Source of the DNA: Microbispora sp. ZYX-F-249
GTDB lineage: Bacteria; Actinomycetota; Actinomycetes; Streptosporangiales; Streptosporangiaceae
Assembly (NCBI RefSeq): GCF_039649665.1
Contig: NZ_JBDJAW010000003.1
Span: 62,001-126,000 of the forward strand
Direction: 5' to 3'
Length of the DNA stretch: 64,000 nucleotides
Shown: one piece after another, positions 9,197 through 20,783 of the stretch
Layout of the letters: each line of letters begins with the position of its first letter
Position numbering within the stretch: the first letter of the stretch is position 1
Made by a program: the position numbers and the translations under genes
The notes under the pieces: generated by a model
Databases searched by the model: none
Told to the model about the DNA's origin: nothing
Seen by the model: the letters and a program-made list of their open reading frames with translations, nothing else

Positions 9197-10450
9197 ATGC
9201 GGAACGGGCACCGGTTGGGGCGGCGGTTCGGGTGGCTCTGGGCGGCGTACGGAACCAGCGCGCTCGGCACCTGGCTCGCCTTCGGCGCGTTCCCGCTGAT
9301 CGCGGTCCGGGTGTTGCACGCCGGGCCGGCGGAGGTCGCGGCGCTGTCCTCGGTGGGGGCCGCGGTGGGCGCGGCCGTGGTGGTGCCGCTCGGCCCGTGG
9401 GTGGAGTTCCGCCGCAAGCGGCCGGTGCTGATCGGGATGGATTCGGTGCGGTGCGCGGCGCTGCTGACGATCCCCGCCGCGTTCGCGCTCGGCGTGCTCT
9501 CCTTCGTGCAGCTCCTGCTGGTCTCCGTGGTCGTCGCGGCGGCCGACATCGGCTTCCGCGCCGCCTCCGGCGCGTACCTGAAGACGCTGGTGCCGGCCGA
9601 GCACCTGCTCGTCGCCAACGCCCGGTTCGAGTCCACGTCCTGGACGACCACGATCATCGGGCCGCCGCTGGGCGGCGCCGCGATCGGGCTCCTCGGCCCG
9701 GTGGCGACGGTTGTGGCCGACGCGGTCAGCTACCTGCTCTCGGCCCTGGGCATCCGCGCGACGGGCGGCCCGGAGCCGCGCCCCGAGCGCCGGGAGGCCG
9801 CGCGCATGCGGGCCGGGGACCTGCTGGACGGCTGGCGGTACATCCTCGCCGACGCGACGCTGCGCCCGCTGTTCCTCAACACCGCCGTGTTCAACGGCCT
9901 GGTGATGGCCGCCGACGCGCTGCTGGCCGTCCTGATGCTCGGCCGGCTCGGGTTCGAGCCGTGGCAGTACGGCCTCGCCTTCGCCGCGCCCTCCGTCGGC
10001 GGGCTGCTCGGTTCGCGGCTGGCCCGGCCGCTCGTCACCCGGTTCGGGCAGCACCGGGTCCTGGTCGTGTCCGGGGCGCTGCGCGCGCTCTGGCTCGTCG
10101 GCCTGGCCTTCGTGGGGCCGGGCACCGGAGGGCTCCTGCTGGTGATGGGCGTCGAGCTCGGGCTCATCTTCTGCTGCGGGGTCTTCAACCCCGTCTGCGC
10201 CACCTACCGCCTCGAGCGCACCGCGACCGACCGGATCGCCCGCACGTTGTCCGCCTGGACGGTGACGACCAAGGCCTCGACCGCGCTGCTGACGGCCGTC
10301 TGGGGTGTGCTGGGCGGCCTGCTCGGCCCGCGTACGGCCATCGGCCTGGCCGGTGTGCTCCTGCTGGCGACCCCGCTGCTGCTCCCCCGGCGTGCCGTGC
10401 CCCTCGCCGAGCCCCTCGCCGAGACGGAGCCCGCACCAGGCCGCGCCTGA
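9197..10450 (+). CDS. MFS transporter
   Basis: A 417-residue major facilitator with about 10-12 hydrophobic segments. It has the layout of the EntS/MFS_3 subgroup of actinobacterial exporters, including the cytoplasmic loop motif 'EFRRKRPVLIGMDSVRC' between segments 2 and 3. It probably exports a small molecule by proton antiport. The substrate cannot be read from the sequence. The start ATG has GAGGGG about 8 nt upstream. It is divergent from the LysR regulator and 52 bp upstream of the isochorismatase-fold gene, so all three may form one regulon. Confidence 0.82.
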   Translation: MRNGHRLGRRFGWLWAAYGTSALGTWLAFGAFPLIAVRVLHAGPAEVAALSSVGAAVGAAVVVPLGPWVEFRRKRPVLIGMDSVRCAALLTIPAAFALGVLSFVQLLLVSVVVAAADIGFRAASGAYLKTLVPAEHLLVANARFESTSWTTTIIGPPLGGAAIGLLGPVATVVADAVSYLLSALGIRATGGPEPRPERREAARMRAGDLLDGWRYILADATLRPLFLNTAVFNGLVMAADALLAVLMLGRLGFEPWQYGLAFAAPSVGGLLGSRLARPLVTRFGQHRVLVVSGALRALWLVGLAFVGPGTGGLLLVMGVELGLIFCCGVFNPVCATYRLERTATDRIARTLSAWTVTTKASTALLTAVWGVLGGLLGPRTAIGLAGVLLLATPLLLPRRAVPLAEPLAETEPAPGRA

Positions 10451-10502
10451 CGGGCCGCCACGGCCGTCACTGACCCCGATCCTCATCACCCAAGGAGAGA
10501 AG

Positions 10503-11123
10503 ATGACCGTCACGACTCCGGCGCTGGACCCCCGGATGACCGCGCTGCTCGTCATGGACTACCAGCAGGCGATCCTGGCCTCGCTCCCCGAGTCGGAGTC
10601 ATTGCTGTCACGGGTGGCCGGTGCCATCGCCGGCATGCGCGCGCACGGCGCCACCGTCGCCCACGTGCGAGTCGGCTTCACCGAGGCCGATTGGGCGGCG
10701 ATCCCACCGGCCAACAAGGCCTTCTCCTTCGTCGGCCGGCAGCGCCTCATGCACCACGCGGATCCCGCCACAGCCGTCGACCCTCGACTCGCTCCCGAGC
10801 CGGGTGACATCACCGTCCGCAAGACCCGCTACGGCGCGTTCTCCACGACGGACCTGGACCGGCGACTGCGCGATCGCGGGATCAGCACACTGGTCGTCGC
10901 CGGCATCACCACCAGCGGCGTCGTGCTGTCCACCGTCACCGACGCCGCCGATCGCGACTACCGGCTCTACGTCCTGTCGGACGGCGTCGCCGACCCGGAC
11001 CCGCACGTCCATCAGGCCCTGATGACCGGTGTCTTCCCGAGACTGGCCCACGTCATCGACACCGCCCGGCTGCGCTCGCTCCTGCACGACGGCCACCGCG
11101 CCGAGAGCGAGCCCGCGGGCTGA
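10503..11123 (+). CDS. Isochorismatase-fold hydrolase lacking the usual cysteine
   Basis: A 206-residue protein of the isochorismatase/cysteine hydrolase superfamily. It has the catalytic Asp in 'LLVMDYQ' and the catalytic Lys in 'VRKTRYGAFS'. Where amidohydrolases of the family have Cys (in G-x-x-T-x-x-C-V), this protein reads 'AGITTSGVVLST', with Gly in place of Cys. True isochorismatases also lack the Cys, but no siderophore or phenazine genes are nearby, so the reaction is open. The start has AGGAGAG 4 nt upstream of ATG. It follows the MFS gene in the same direction and could act on the transported compound. Confidence 0.82.
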   Translation: MTVTTPALDPRMTALLVMDYQQAILASLPESESLLSRVAGAIAGMRAHGATVAHVRVGFTEADWAAIPPANKAFSFVGRQRLMHHADPATAVDPRLAPEPGDITVRKTRYGAFSTTDLDRRLRDRGISTLVVAGITTSGVVLSTVTDAADRDYRLYVLSDGVADPDPHVHQALMTGVFPRLAHVIDTARLRSLLHDGHRAESEPAG

Positions 11124-11142
11124 GACCTCACTCACGGCTGCT

Positions 11143-11841
11143 TCACTCTCCGGGACGGGGCCGGGACTTTGGGGCCCTGCGGATGGCCCATTCGGCGACG
11201 GCGAGGTTGATCACCCACCCGGCGCCCATCAGCAGCGCCCGGGGGAGCGGGCCGGGTTCGCCGGCCAGCGCCATCCACGGCCCGACCGTCAGCAACTGCG
11301 TGCCCGCGCCCATGCCGATCGCGTAGCCCCGGGTCATCCAGGCCCGGTGACCGGTGACGTCCCGCCGCCGGATGGCCGCGAAGCCGAGGACGAGGGAAAC
11401 GATCATCAAGGTGCCGAACGCGAGCCGCAGGCCCACGAGGAGGGCGCTGTCGTTCTGCAGTGGGGGATAGAACAGCGTCATCCACAGACCCGAGAACGCG
11501 CTGACGAGCCCGGCCGGAACCACGAGCCGTCCGGCGGCGCGGTGCCAGGCGGGCCTGCGGCGGCGCAACCCGTGGGCGAACTGGAGGGCCCCCAGGAGGC
11601 TGAAGAGGGTGACGGCCACGATGTGCGCGACGACGGGCGCGGGCGTCGCGAAATACCGGGCGCTGTCCTGCGTGACCGGCCCGCCGCCGGTCAGCTGCCC
11701 CAGCCGGGTGGCGCCGGCGATCACGGGCACGGTGCTGAGCGCGATCAGCGCGGCGGGCACGAGCCATCCCGTCCTGCGGTTCCTGCCCGACGAGCCGCTC
11801 CGCGCGGGTGTGGGCCGTTCCGTCGATATTCCTTCGGTCAT
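11143..11841 (-). CDS. DUF2306 membrane protein
   Basis: A 232-residue integral membrane protein with about six hydrophobic segments. It resembles the DUF2306 family: the His-containing segment 'APVVAHIVAVTLFSLLGALQ', followed by 'WHRAAGRLVVPAGLVSA' and 'GHRAWMTRGYAIGMGAGTQ', which together suggest a haem-like or metal-binding four-helix core. The function of the family is not established. A GGAG lies just upstream of the ATG. It is convergent with the isochorismatase-fold gene and divergent from the MDR oxidoreductase. Confidence 0.78.
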   Translation of the reverse strand: MTEGISTERPTPARSGSSGRNRRTGWLVPAALIALSTVPVIAGATRLGQLTGGGPVTQDSARYFATPAPVVAHIVAVTLFSLLGALQFAHGLRRRRPAWHRAAGRLVVPAGLVSAFSGLWMTLFYPPLQNDSALLVGLRLAFGTLMIVSLVLGFAAIRRRDVTGHRAWMTRGYAIGMGAGTQLLTVGPWMALAGEPGPLPRALLMGAGWVINLAVAEWAIRRAPKSRPRPGE

Positions 11842-11880
11842 GACTCCGATGGTGATCCGCGGGGCCGGTGCGGCTCATCG

Positions 11881-11925
11881 GCGAATCGGCCGGATTCGCG
11901 CCGCCCGATCGGCTGCCGATCGGGC
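11881..11925. promoter_or_regulatory. Two adjacent palindromes (candidate double operator)
   Basis: Two perfect inverted repeats lie side by side: GCGAATC-N5-GATTCGC (11881-11899) and GCCCGATCGG-CTG-CCGATCGGGC (11903-11925). They are in the 163-bp region between the divergent DUF2306 and MDR genes. One could be an operator and the other a hairpin, or both could be sites for a cooperative dimer. No regulator gene adjoins them. Confidence 0.5.
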
Positions 11926-12004
11926 GTACTTTCGGCTGATACGCCCTGCGCGCGGCGCTTCCTACGCTGAAGCTCCCCACCGCCGAAGCGACGAGGAGAA
12001 AGCG

Positions 12005-12988
12005 ATGAAGGCCTTCGTCTTACGCTCGTACGGCCCGCCCGACGTCCTGGAGCTCACCGACGTCGCCACACCCGTGCCCGGTCCCGGCGAGGTGCTGGTC
12101 CGGGTGCGCGCCACCTCCGTCCAGCCGTACGACTGGCACCACATGAGAGGCGAGCCGTACGTCGCGCGCCTGATGGGCGGCACGCTCGGCCCGTGCCGGC
12201 CGCGGATCGGCATCCTGGGCGCCGACGTGGCCGGACAGGTCGAGGCGGCCGGCGCGGGCGTCACCGGGTTCCGTCCCGGCGACGAGGTGTTCGCGCTGCT
12301 CACGCAGGGCGGCTTCGCCGAGTACGTGTGCGTGCCGGAGAGCGCGCTGGCCCGCAAACCGGAGAACCTGTCGTTCGAGCAGGCGGCCGCCGTGCCGATG
12401 GCGGCCGTCACCGCGCTGATCGCGCTCGATCAGGGACGGGTCCGGGCGGGGAGCGCCGTCCTCGTGAACGGGGCCTCGGGCGGCGTGGGAACCTTCGCCG
12501 TGCAGCTCGCCAAGGCGTTCGGCGCCGAGGTCACCGGCGTGTGCAGCGGCCGGAACGCGGATCTGGTGCGGTCGCTCGGCGCGGACGAGGTCGTCGACTA
12601 CACGAAGGAGGACTTCACCCGGCGCGGGCGGCGCCACGACGTGCTGCTCGACATCGCGGGCACCCGCGGGCCGCGGGCCTGCGCGCGAGCGCTGAAGCCC
12701 CGGGGGACGCACCTCGTCGTCGGCGGGCCCGCCGGACGGTGGCTGCAGCCGGTCGGCCACATCGCCGCGACGCTCGCGGCGTCGCCGTTCGTGTCCCAGC
12801 GCGTGGTCGTGACCCAGGTGGCCTACGGCGAGAAGGTCAGGGGCGACCTGATGCGGCTGACCGACCTCATCGAGGACGGCGAGGTCACCCCGGTGATCGA
12901 CCGCGTCTATCCGTTCGACGAGATCCCGGCGGCCGTCGAGTACGTGGAACAGGGGCACGCCCGCGGAAAGGTCGTCATCGCACTCTGA
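12005..12988 (+). CDS. MDR-family NAD(P)-dependent oxidoreductase (zeta-crystallin type)
   Basis: A 327-residue medium-chain reductase of the quinone oxidoreductase type. It has the GroES-like N-terminal barrel ('PVPGPGEVLVRVRATSVQPY', 'GADVAGQVEAAGAGVTGF') and a Rossmann domain with 'GASGGVGTFAVQLAKAFGA', NADPH-type. The Zn ligand cysteines of alcohol dehydrogenases are absent, so it is probably a Zn-free quinone or enone reductase. The true start is the ATG at 12005 behind GAGGAGAAAGC, not the longer upstream frame. Codon 6 is TTA (12020-12022), a rare leucine codon that in streptomycetes ties expression to the bldA tRNA. The stop codon lies inside a 15-bp tandem repeat. Confidence 0.88.
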   Translation: MKAFVLRSYGPPDVLELTDVATPVPGPGEVLVRVRATSVQPYDWHHMRGEPYVARLMGGTLGPCRPRIGILGADVAGQVEAAGAGVTGFRPGDEVFALLTQGGFAEYVCVPESALARKPENLSFEQAAAVPMAAVTALIALDQGRVRAGSAVLVNGASGGVGTFAVQLAKAFGAEVTGVCSGRNADLVRSLGADEVVDYTKEDFTRRGRRHDVLLDIAGTRGPRACARALKPRGTHLVVGGPAGRWLQPVGHIAATLAASPFVSQRVVVTQVAYGEKVRGDLMRLTDLIEDGEVTPVIDRVYPFDEIPAAVEYVEQGHARGKVVIAL

Positions 12989-13040
12989 CCGGCCGCACTC
13001 CGACCGGCCGCACTCTGACCGGCCGCACTCCGATCAGCGG
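12981..13040 (+). repeat. 15-bp tandem repeat across a stop codon
   Basis: Four 15-bp units (12981-12995, 12996-13010, 13011-13025, 13026-13040) follow the pattern CACTCYGACCGGCCG. They start in the last codons of the oxidoreductase gene. The fourth copy is diverged. Because the unit is a multiple of three, the frame is kept and alternates TGA and CGA at the same position. Confidence 0.85.
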
Positions 13041-13291
13041 CACCGTGACCCGCCCCGTCCGCATCGCCGAAGGGCCGCGGGAAAGCGGGGACAGGGCGTC
13101 GGCGGTGGCCAGGCTTCGGCCGTCACGCGCAGCCGGTCGGCCAGGTCGCGCAGGACCATCGGCCAGGTCGCGCAGGACCGGGATCGCACACCGGCACCGC
13201 GGGTTCGGACCGAGTTCGCCCGGGGCGGTCACTTCCCCGCCCCGGAGGCGCCCGACCGGGGCCCGCGCCGCGGACCCCCGGTCGTAAGAGC
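12989..13291. other. 303-bp intergenic region with two direct-repeat sets
   Basis: No gene is supported here. It holds most of the 15-bp repeat array, then a 22-bp direct duplication (13137-13158 and 13159-13180, one mismatch) and finally the glgB terminator hairpin. The duplicated DNA looks like slippage products, possibly within degraded coding sequence. Confidence 0.6.
13253..13284 (-). terminator. Terminator of the glgE-treS-mak-glgB operon
   Basis: Inverted repeat CGACCGGGG (13253-13261) / CCCCGGTCG (13276-13284) with a 14-nt loop lies 7 bp past the glgB stop on the minus strand, at the end of the four-gene alpha-glucan operon. Confidence 0.6.
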
Positions 13292-15520
13292 TCAGGATTC
13301 GGCGATCGGGCCCTCGGGCTCGGCCTCCGCCGGTTCCTCCGCCTCGGCGCGCTCGTCCATCTCCGGGCTCACGGCCGTGGGGCTCTCCACCGGCCGCAGC
13401 CACACGACGCCGAGCGGCGGCACGCGCAGCCGGGCCGAGCAGGGCAGCCCGTGCCGCGGCACCTCGACCGACTCGACCGCGCCCATGTTGCCGACACCGC
13501 TGCCGGCGTACTCGTACGCGTCGGTGTTGAGGACCTCCTCCCACCGGCCGGGGGTCGGCAGGCCGAGGTGGTAGTCCTCGTGCGGGGCGCCGGAGAAGTT
13601 GGCGACGCAGGCGATCACCGAGCCGTCCGCGCCGTACCGCAGGAACGACAGCACGTTGCCCGAGGCGTCGTCGGCGTCGATCCAGCGGAAGCCCTCATGG
13701 GTGGTGTCGCGGGAGTACAACGCCGGCGACTCGCGGTAGACGCGGTTGAGGTCCCGCACCAGGCGGCGTACGCCCTGGTGGAAGTCGAAGTCGAGCACCC
13801 ACCAGTCGAGGCCGCCCGCCTCCGACCACTCGGCCCCCTGACCGAACTCGCCGCCCATGAACAGCAGTTGCTTGCCGGGGTGGGCCCACATGAAGCCGTA
13901 CAACGCCCGCAGGTTGGCGAAGCGCTGCCACTCGTCGCCGGGCATCTTGCCCAGCAGCGACCCCTTGAGGTGGACGACCTCGTCGTGCGAGAGCGGCAGC
14001 ACGAAGTTCTCCGAGAAGGCGTACATCAGGGAGAACGTCATCTGGTGGTGGTGATACTGCCGGTAGACCGGCTCGCGGGACATGTAGCTGAGCGTGTCGT
14101 GCATCCAGCCCATGTTCCACTTGAAGCCGAAGCCGAGCCCGCCGAGGTACGCCGGTCGCGACACGCCGGGCCACGCGGTCGACTCCTCCGCGATCGTCAC
14201 GATTCCCGGCTCCTCGCGGTAGACGACCGCGTTCATCTCCTTGAGGAACTCGATCGCGTCGAGGTTCTCCCTGCCGCCGTACTCGTTGGGCGTCCACTCG
14301 CCCTCGCGGCGGGAGTAGTCGAGGTAGAGCATCGAGGCCACCGCGTCCACCCGCAGGCCGTCGACGTGGAACTCCTTGAGCCAGTAGAGCGCGTTGGCGA
14401 CCAGGAAGTTGCGCACCTCGTTGCGGCCGAAGTCGAAGACGTACGTGCCCCAGTCGGGGTGGGTGCCGCGGGCGGGGTCGGCGTGCTCGTAGAGCGGCGT
14501 GCCGTCGAAGCGGGCCAGCGCCCACTCGTCCATCGGGAAGTGCGCGGGAACCCAGTCCACGATCACGCCGATGCCGGCCCGGTGGAGCTCGTCCACGAGG
14601 TGGCGGAAGTCGTCGGGGGAGCCGAACCGCGACGTCGGGGCGTAGTAGGACGTCACCTGGTAGCCCCACGAGCCGCCGAACGGATGCTCGGCGACCGGCA
14701 GGAACTCCACGTGCGTGAACCCCATGTCCTTGACGTACTCGACCAGCTCGCGGGCGAGGTCGCGGTAGGACAGGCCGGGCCGCCACGAGCCGAGGTGCAC
14801 CTCGTAGGTGCTCATCGGCTCGGCGAGGGCGTCACGTGCCGCCCGGGCGGTCATCCACTCCTGATCGCGCCACTCGTACGCGGACCTCTCCACGATGCTG
14901 GCGGTCGCCGGCGGGATCTCGGTGCGGCGGGCCATCGGGTCGGCCTTCTCCCGCCAGATGCCGTCGAGGCCGAGGATCTGGAACTTGTACCGCGTGCCCT
15001 CGCCGATCTCCGGGAGGAACAGCTCCCACACCCCCGTCCGGCCGAGGGAGCGCATCGGGTGGGCGGCGCCGTTCCAGTGGTTGAAGTCGCCGATCACCCG
15101 CACGCCCTGCGCGTTCGGCGCCCACACCGAGAAGGCCGTGCCGTCCACGTCCTCGTGGCGCATCACCCGCGCCCCGAGCACCTCCCACAGCCGTTCGTGC
15201 CGTCCCTCACCGATCAGGTGCAGGTCGAGCTCGCCCAGCGTCGGCCAGTGCCGGTACGGATCGTCCGTCTCGTACGGCGGGGCGTCGGGGTAGGTGATGC
15301 GCAGGCGGTAGTCCGGGATCTTGTCGACGCCGGGCAGCGTCACCTCGAAGACCCCGAAGGCGACGTGGCCCATCTCGTGCGCCGAGCCGTCGGCCAGCAC
15401 CTCGACCTTCTCCGCGAACGGGCGCAGGGCCCTGATCGTGACGCCGTCGGGCCCGGGATGGGCCCCCAATATGGAGTGGGGGTCGTGGTGCGCGCCCCCC
15501 GCCAGCCGGTCCAAATCCAT
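13292..15520 (-). CDS. glgB: 1,4-alpha-glucan branching enzyme
   Basis: A 742-residue GH13 branching enzyme that introduces alpha-1,6 branches into the glucan made by GlgE. An N-terminal CBM48-like region contains '[20 protein letters not shown]'. The catalytic barrel has 'DWVPAHFP', the nucleophile Asp in '[10 protein letters not shown]', the acid Glu in '[10 protein letters not shown]' and the transition-state residues in 'LSHDEV'. The C-terminal tail is acidic. An in-frame GTG at 15556 is an alternative start, but the ATG at 15520 follows AGGGCAGG and begins at the conserved '[15 protein letters not shown]' region. It is the last gene of the operon, 46 bp after mak. Confidence 0.95.
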   Translation of the reverse strand: MDLDRLAGGAHHDPHSILGAHPGPDGVTIRALRPFAEKVEVLADGSAHEMGHVAFGVFEVTLPGVDKIPDYRLRITYPDAPPYETDDPYRHWPTLGELDLHLIGEGRHERLWEVLGARVMRHEDVDGTAFSVWAPNAQGVRVIGDFNHWNGAAHPMRSLGRTGVWELFLPEIGEGTRYKFQILGLDGIWREKADPMARRTEIPPATASIVERSAYEWRDQEWMTARAARDALAEPMSTYEVHLGSWRPGLSYRDLARELVEYVKDMGFTHVEFLPVAEHPFGGSWGYQVTSYYAPTSRFGSPDDFRHLVDELHRAGIGVIVDWVPAHFPMDEWALARFDGTPLYEHADPARGTHPDWGTYVFDFGRNEVRNFLVANALYWLKEFHVDGLRVDAVASMLYLDYSRREGEWTPNEYGGRENLDAIEFLKEMNAVVYREEPGIVTIAEESTAWPGVSRPAYLGGLGFGFKWNMGWMHDTLSYMSREPVYRQYHHHQMTFSLMYAFSENFVLPLSHDEVVHLKGSLLGKMPGDEWQRFANLRALYGFMWAHPGKQLLFMGGEFGQGAEWSEAGGLDWWVLDFDFHQGVRRLVRDLNRVYRESPALYSRDTTHEGFRWIDADDASGNVLSFLRYGADGSVIACVANFSGAPHEDYHLGLPTPGRWEEVLNTDAYEYAGSGVGNMGAVESVEVPRHGLPCSARLRVPPLGVVWLRPVESPTAVSPEMDERAEAEEPAEAEPEGPIAES

Positions 15521-15566
15521 GTCGCCAACCTGCCCTAGATGTTTCCCTCCGAACACCCTGATCTTG

Positions 15567-16912
15567 TCAGCGGAACGCCGCGATTGGGATGGGCAGCCAC
15601 GAGGGGCGGTTACGCGACTCGTAGACGACCTCGTACACCGCCTTGCTCAGCTCCAGGGCGCGCAGCAGCACCGCGTCGTCGCCGCGGATGCGGCCGCCGC
15701 CCTCGGAGTAGCCGGCCAGGAACGCGGCGCGGTTGCGCTCCGACCACTCCCGGGCCCGGCTCTCCAGCCCGTCGGCGTTCGGGTGCCCGGCCAGCAGGTG
15801 CCGTGCGGCGTAGTCGAACGAGCGCAGCATGCCCGCCACGTCCCGCAGCGGCGAGTCGAGCGCCCGCCGCTCGGCCAGCGGCTGGCCCGGCTCGCCCTCG
15901 AAGTCGAGCACCACCCAGTCGGTCATGGTGCGCATGACCTGCCCGAGGTGGTAGTCGCCGTGCACGCGCTGCACCGGGATCTCGTGGCCGAGGTCGGCCA
16001 GCCGGTCGAACGCCTCGGCGGCCACCGCGGCGTGCTCGCCGAGGCTCGGCACCTCGGCGACCGCCTTCTCCAGGCGGCGGCGGAACCGTTCGGTCATCCG
16101 CTTGATCTCCGGCGGCTCGATCGTCCCCGTGGGGAAGGCCCGCGCGAGTTCGCGGTGCACCTGCGCGGTGGCCAGCCCGAGACGCTGCGCCTCACCGGCG
16201 AAGTCGCCTCCGGCGTCCTCCGCCGGCATGCCCTCCGGGCACGCGTAGAGGTCGCGCACGCTGGTCAGAGCCATCGACCAGCCCTCGTTGGCGTTCTGCA
16301 GGTACTCCTGCATGATCGCCAGGGTGGTCGGCTCGCCCTGGAGCTCGGTCTCGATCCAGCCGTACGGCCTGGCCACGTGGGCCGAGCCCGCCTCGGCGAG
16401 TGCCGTGATGATCTCCAGCTCGGGGTTGACCCCCGGGTTGAGCTGGCGGAACAGCTTGAATATGTACTTGTCGCCGTACACCAGTGAGGTGTTCGACTGC
16501 TCGGCGGTCAGCACGAGGCTGCGCAGCGAAGTGTCGATCTCCGCCCCATGGGTGCGGTGGAAGCCGAGGCCGTCGAACCGGCGGTCCCCGGCCATCCCCT
16601 CCAGCAGGTGGCCCGTCAGGGCGGAGTCGTGCAGCGCGTCGTAGACGCCGACCTCGCGGCCGTCGCGGCGGCAGGTGCCGATCCGCACGTGGTCGAGCCG
16701 GTCGGGCAGGTGCTCGCGCAGCCCGACCGGGATCTGGTAGCGCGTGCGGCGCTCCCCCTGCCGCACGCACACGATCAGATGCAGCAGCGCCGGATCACCG
16801 GCGGCGACCTCGATCTCGGATTCGATGGACAGGTCGTCGATGGTGCGCCCCTTGCCGGCGAACCACCGTTGTCCGGTGATCCAGCCGGCCAGGAGTCCCT
16901 GAAGTGAAGTCG

Positions 16913-16916
<4 letters not shown>
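15567..16916 (-). CDS. mak: Maltokinase (Pep2/Mak)
   Basis: A 449-residue ATP-dependent maltose 1-kinase that makes the alpha-maltose 1-phosphate used by GlgE. An N-terminal cap contains '[14 protein letters not shown]'. The aminoglycoside phosphotransferase-like C-lobe has '[12 protein letters not shown]' (catalytic loop) and '[10 protein letters not shown]' (metal-binding DFE). The start is the GTG at 16916, behind AGGAGGA and overlapping the treS stop as GTGA, so the two genes are translationally coupled. In some actinobacteria treS and mak are fused; here they are separate but joined by this overlap. The much longer open frame upstream of 16916 is antisense-type shadow within treS. Confidence 0.92.
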
Positions 16917-18664
<1,748 letters not shown>

Positions 18665-18695
18665 CTGTTGACTCCCCGGATGTGCAGAGCTGCGC

Positions 18696-20744
18696 TCACG
18701 GACGGTGCGCTGACCCGTGGCGGAGCGTGAGGATGTGTGCGGGATGGACGTGCGGATCGAGGCGCACGTAGTTCGCCTGCCCCCAGCGGTACGACTCGCC
18801 CGACAGTTGGTCGTCCACGACGAACTCGGCATGCCAGTCGAGACCGAGGGCCGGCATGTCGAGCCGGACCGTCGCCTCGTGTGTGTTGTGTGGATCCAGA
18901 TTGACGACGGCCAGCACGACATCGCCTAGTCCGTGCCGTCGTGTGGCCGTGTCGTAGGCGCCGGGCAGCCGCTTGGAGAAGCAGATCACGTCCGGCTGGT
19001 CGACGTTGTGAAACCGTAGGTTACGCAATTCCTGGAGTGCCGGGTGTGCTCTTCTCAACAAATTGAGCTGGGTAATGAACGGGGCAAGGCTGCGGCCCTC
19101 ACGCTCCGCCTCCGCCCAGTCACGCGGCCTGTACTGGTACTTCTCGCTGTCGAGGTACTCCTCGCTGCCCGGCCGTACCGGGACGTTCTCGGCCAGCTCG
19201 TACCCCGAGTACACACCCCACGTAGGAGCCATCAACGCGGCCAGAACGGCCCGGATCTTGAACGCCGGGACGCCTCCGTGCTGGAGGTACTCGTGCAGGA
19301 TGTCGGGCGTGTTGACGAACAGGTTCGGCCGCAGGTAGTGCGAGGTCTCGTGGGCCAGCTCCCGCAGGTAGTCCTCGACCTCCGGCTTGGAGTTGCGCCA
19401 GGTGAAGTAGGTGTACGACTGGTGGTAGCCGACCTTCGCCAGCGTGCGCAGCATCGGGGGCCGGGTGAACGCCTCGGCGAGGAACAGCACGTCGGGGTCG
19501 GTCGAGTTGATGTCCGACAGCAGCCGCTCCCAGAACCGGACCGGCTTGGTGTGCGGGTTGTCCACCCGGAAGATCCGCACGCCGTGGTCCATCCAGTGGC
19601 GGACCACCCGCTTGATCTCCGCGTAGATCCCCTCGGGGTCCTTGTCGAAGTTCAGGGGGTAGATGTCCTGGTACTTCTTCGGCGGGTTCTCGGCGTACGC
19701 GATCGAGCCGTCGGCCCGGATGTTGAACCACTCCGGGTGCTCCTTGACCCAGGGATGGTCGGGGGAGCACTGGAGCGCGAGGTCGAGGGCGACCTCCATG
19801 CCCAGCTCGCGGGCCTTCGCGACGAAGGCGTCGAAGTCCTCGATCGTGCCCAGGTCGGGGTGGATCGCGTCGTGTCCGCCCTCCTGGGCGCCGATGGCCC
19901 AGGGCGACCCGGGGTCGTACTGGTCGGGGGTCAGGGTGTTGTTGCGGCCCTTGCGGAACTGCGTGCCGATCGGGTGGATCGGCGGCAGGTAGACCACGTC
20001 GAAGCCCATCTGGGCGATCGCCGGGAGCCGCTTGGCCGCCGTCCTGAACGTCCCCGACTTGGGCGCGACGCCCTCCTGCCCGACCACGGCCCCCTCGGAG
20101 CGGGGGAAGAACTCGTACCACGAGCCGAACAGCGCCCGCCGCCGGTCCACCCTGATGCGGTTGCGGCCGGAGCGGGTGAGCAGGTCGCGCAGCGGATGCG
20201 CGGCGATCAACGCGGCCGTCTCGGGCAGCTGGGTCACCGCGAAGCGCGCCCTGGGATCCACCGCCTCGTCCCGCAGGCGGGCCGCGAGGGCCAGCAGCGC
20301 GGCGCGGTGCCCGCAGGTGCCGCCCGCCTCCGTCGCCGCGCAGTCCGCCGCCCGCACGCCCTTGGCCGCCCGCTCGAACAGCCGGGCGCCCTCCTCGCAC
20401 ATGAGGTCGGCGTCGAGGTTGCGGGGGATCTTGATCCCCGCGTCGTGCATCCAGGTGGCGATCGGGTCGCTCCAGGCCTCGACCCGGAACTGCCACAGGC
20501 CCTCGGCGGGGAGCGTCACCTCCACGCTCCACCGGTCGGTGCCCGGCGCGATCTCGCGCATGGGCGTCATCCGTCCCGGCGTGCCGCTCGGGTCGATCAG
20601 CACGACGCCGGCGGCGACCGCGTCGTGTCCCTCGCGGAACACGGTCGCGCTGATCTCGAAGGTCTCTCCCGCGGCGGCCTTGGCGGGCCACTGGCCGCAG
20701 TCGACGACGGGCTGGATGTCCTGGATGGGAATGCGTCCGATCAT
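18696..20744 (-). CDS. glgE: Alpha-1,4-glucan:maltose-1-phosphate maltosyltransferase
   Basis: A 682-residue GH13_3 enzyme that extends alpha-1,4-glucan from maltose 1-phosphate. The N-terminal domain (about 1-200) is followed by the barrel. The nucleophile Asp395 lies in '[11 protein letters not shown]', and the acid Glu424 in '[11 protein letters not shown]', within one residue of the well-studied Streptomyces coelicolor enzyme. '[16 protein letters not shown]' is the family's substrate loop. Start options are ATG 20744 or GTG 20750; ATG is used because '[15 protein letters not shown]' is where homology begins. It is the first gene of the glgE-treS-mak-glgB operon and divergent from glgP. 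A small hairpin lies in its leader (20763-20783). Confidence 0.95.
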   Translation of the reverse strand: MIGRIPIQDIQPVVDCGQWPAKAAAGETFEISATVFREGHDAVAAGVVLIDPSGTPGRMTPMREIAPGTDRWSVEVTLPAEGLWQFRVEAWSDPIATWMHDAGIKIPRNLDADLMCEEGARLFERAAKGVRAADCAATEAGGTCGHRAALLALAARLRDEAVDPRARFAVTQLPETAALIAAHPLRDLLTRSGRNRIRVDRRRALFGSWYEFFPRSEGAVVGQEGVAPKSGTFRTAAKRLPAIAQMGFDVVYLPPIHPIGTQFRKGRNNTLTPDQYDPGSPWAIGAQEGGHDAIHPDLGTIEDFDAFVAKARELGMEVALDLALQCSPDHPWVKEHPEWFNIRADGSIAYAENPPKKYQDIYPLNFDKDPEGIYAEIKRVVRHWMDHGVRIFRVDNPHTKPVRFWERLLSDINSTDPDVLFLAEAFTRPPMLRTLAKVGYHQSYTYFTWRNSKPEVEDYLRELAHETSHYLRPNLFVNTPDILHEYLQHGGVPAFKIRAVLAALMAPTWGVYSGYELAENVPVRPGSEEYLDSEKYQYRPRDWAEAEREGRSLAPFITQLNLLRRAHPALQELRNLRFHNVDQPDVICFSKRLPGAYDTATRRHGLGDVVLAVVNLDPHNTHEATVRLDMPALGLDWHAEFVVDDQLSGESYRWGQANYVRLDPHVHPAHILTLRHGSAHRP

Positions 20745-20762
20745 CGTCACTTCGTATCCGGG

Positions 20763-20783
20763 GGCGGCACACCGGGTGCCGCC
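20763..20783 (-). promoter_or_regulatory. Leader hairpin just upstream of glgE
   Basis: GGCGGCAC-ACCGG-GTGCCGCC is a perfect 8-bp stem 19 bp before the glgE ATG on the minus strand. It would lie in the 5' leader and could affect translation initiation. The role is only inferred from position. Confidence 0.35.

Noticed and set aside
13451-15538. 695-codon open frame antisense to glgB
   Set aside because: Typical GC-skew shadow: rich in Arg, Val, Gly and Ala, no domain, and fully covered by the well-supported glgB gene.
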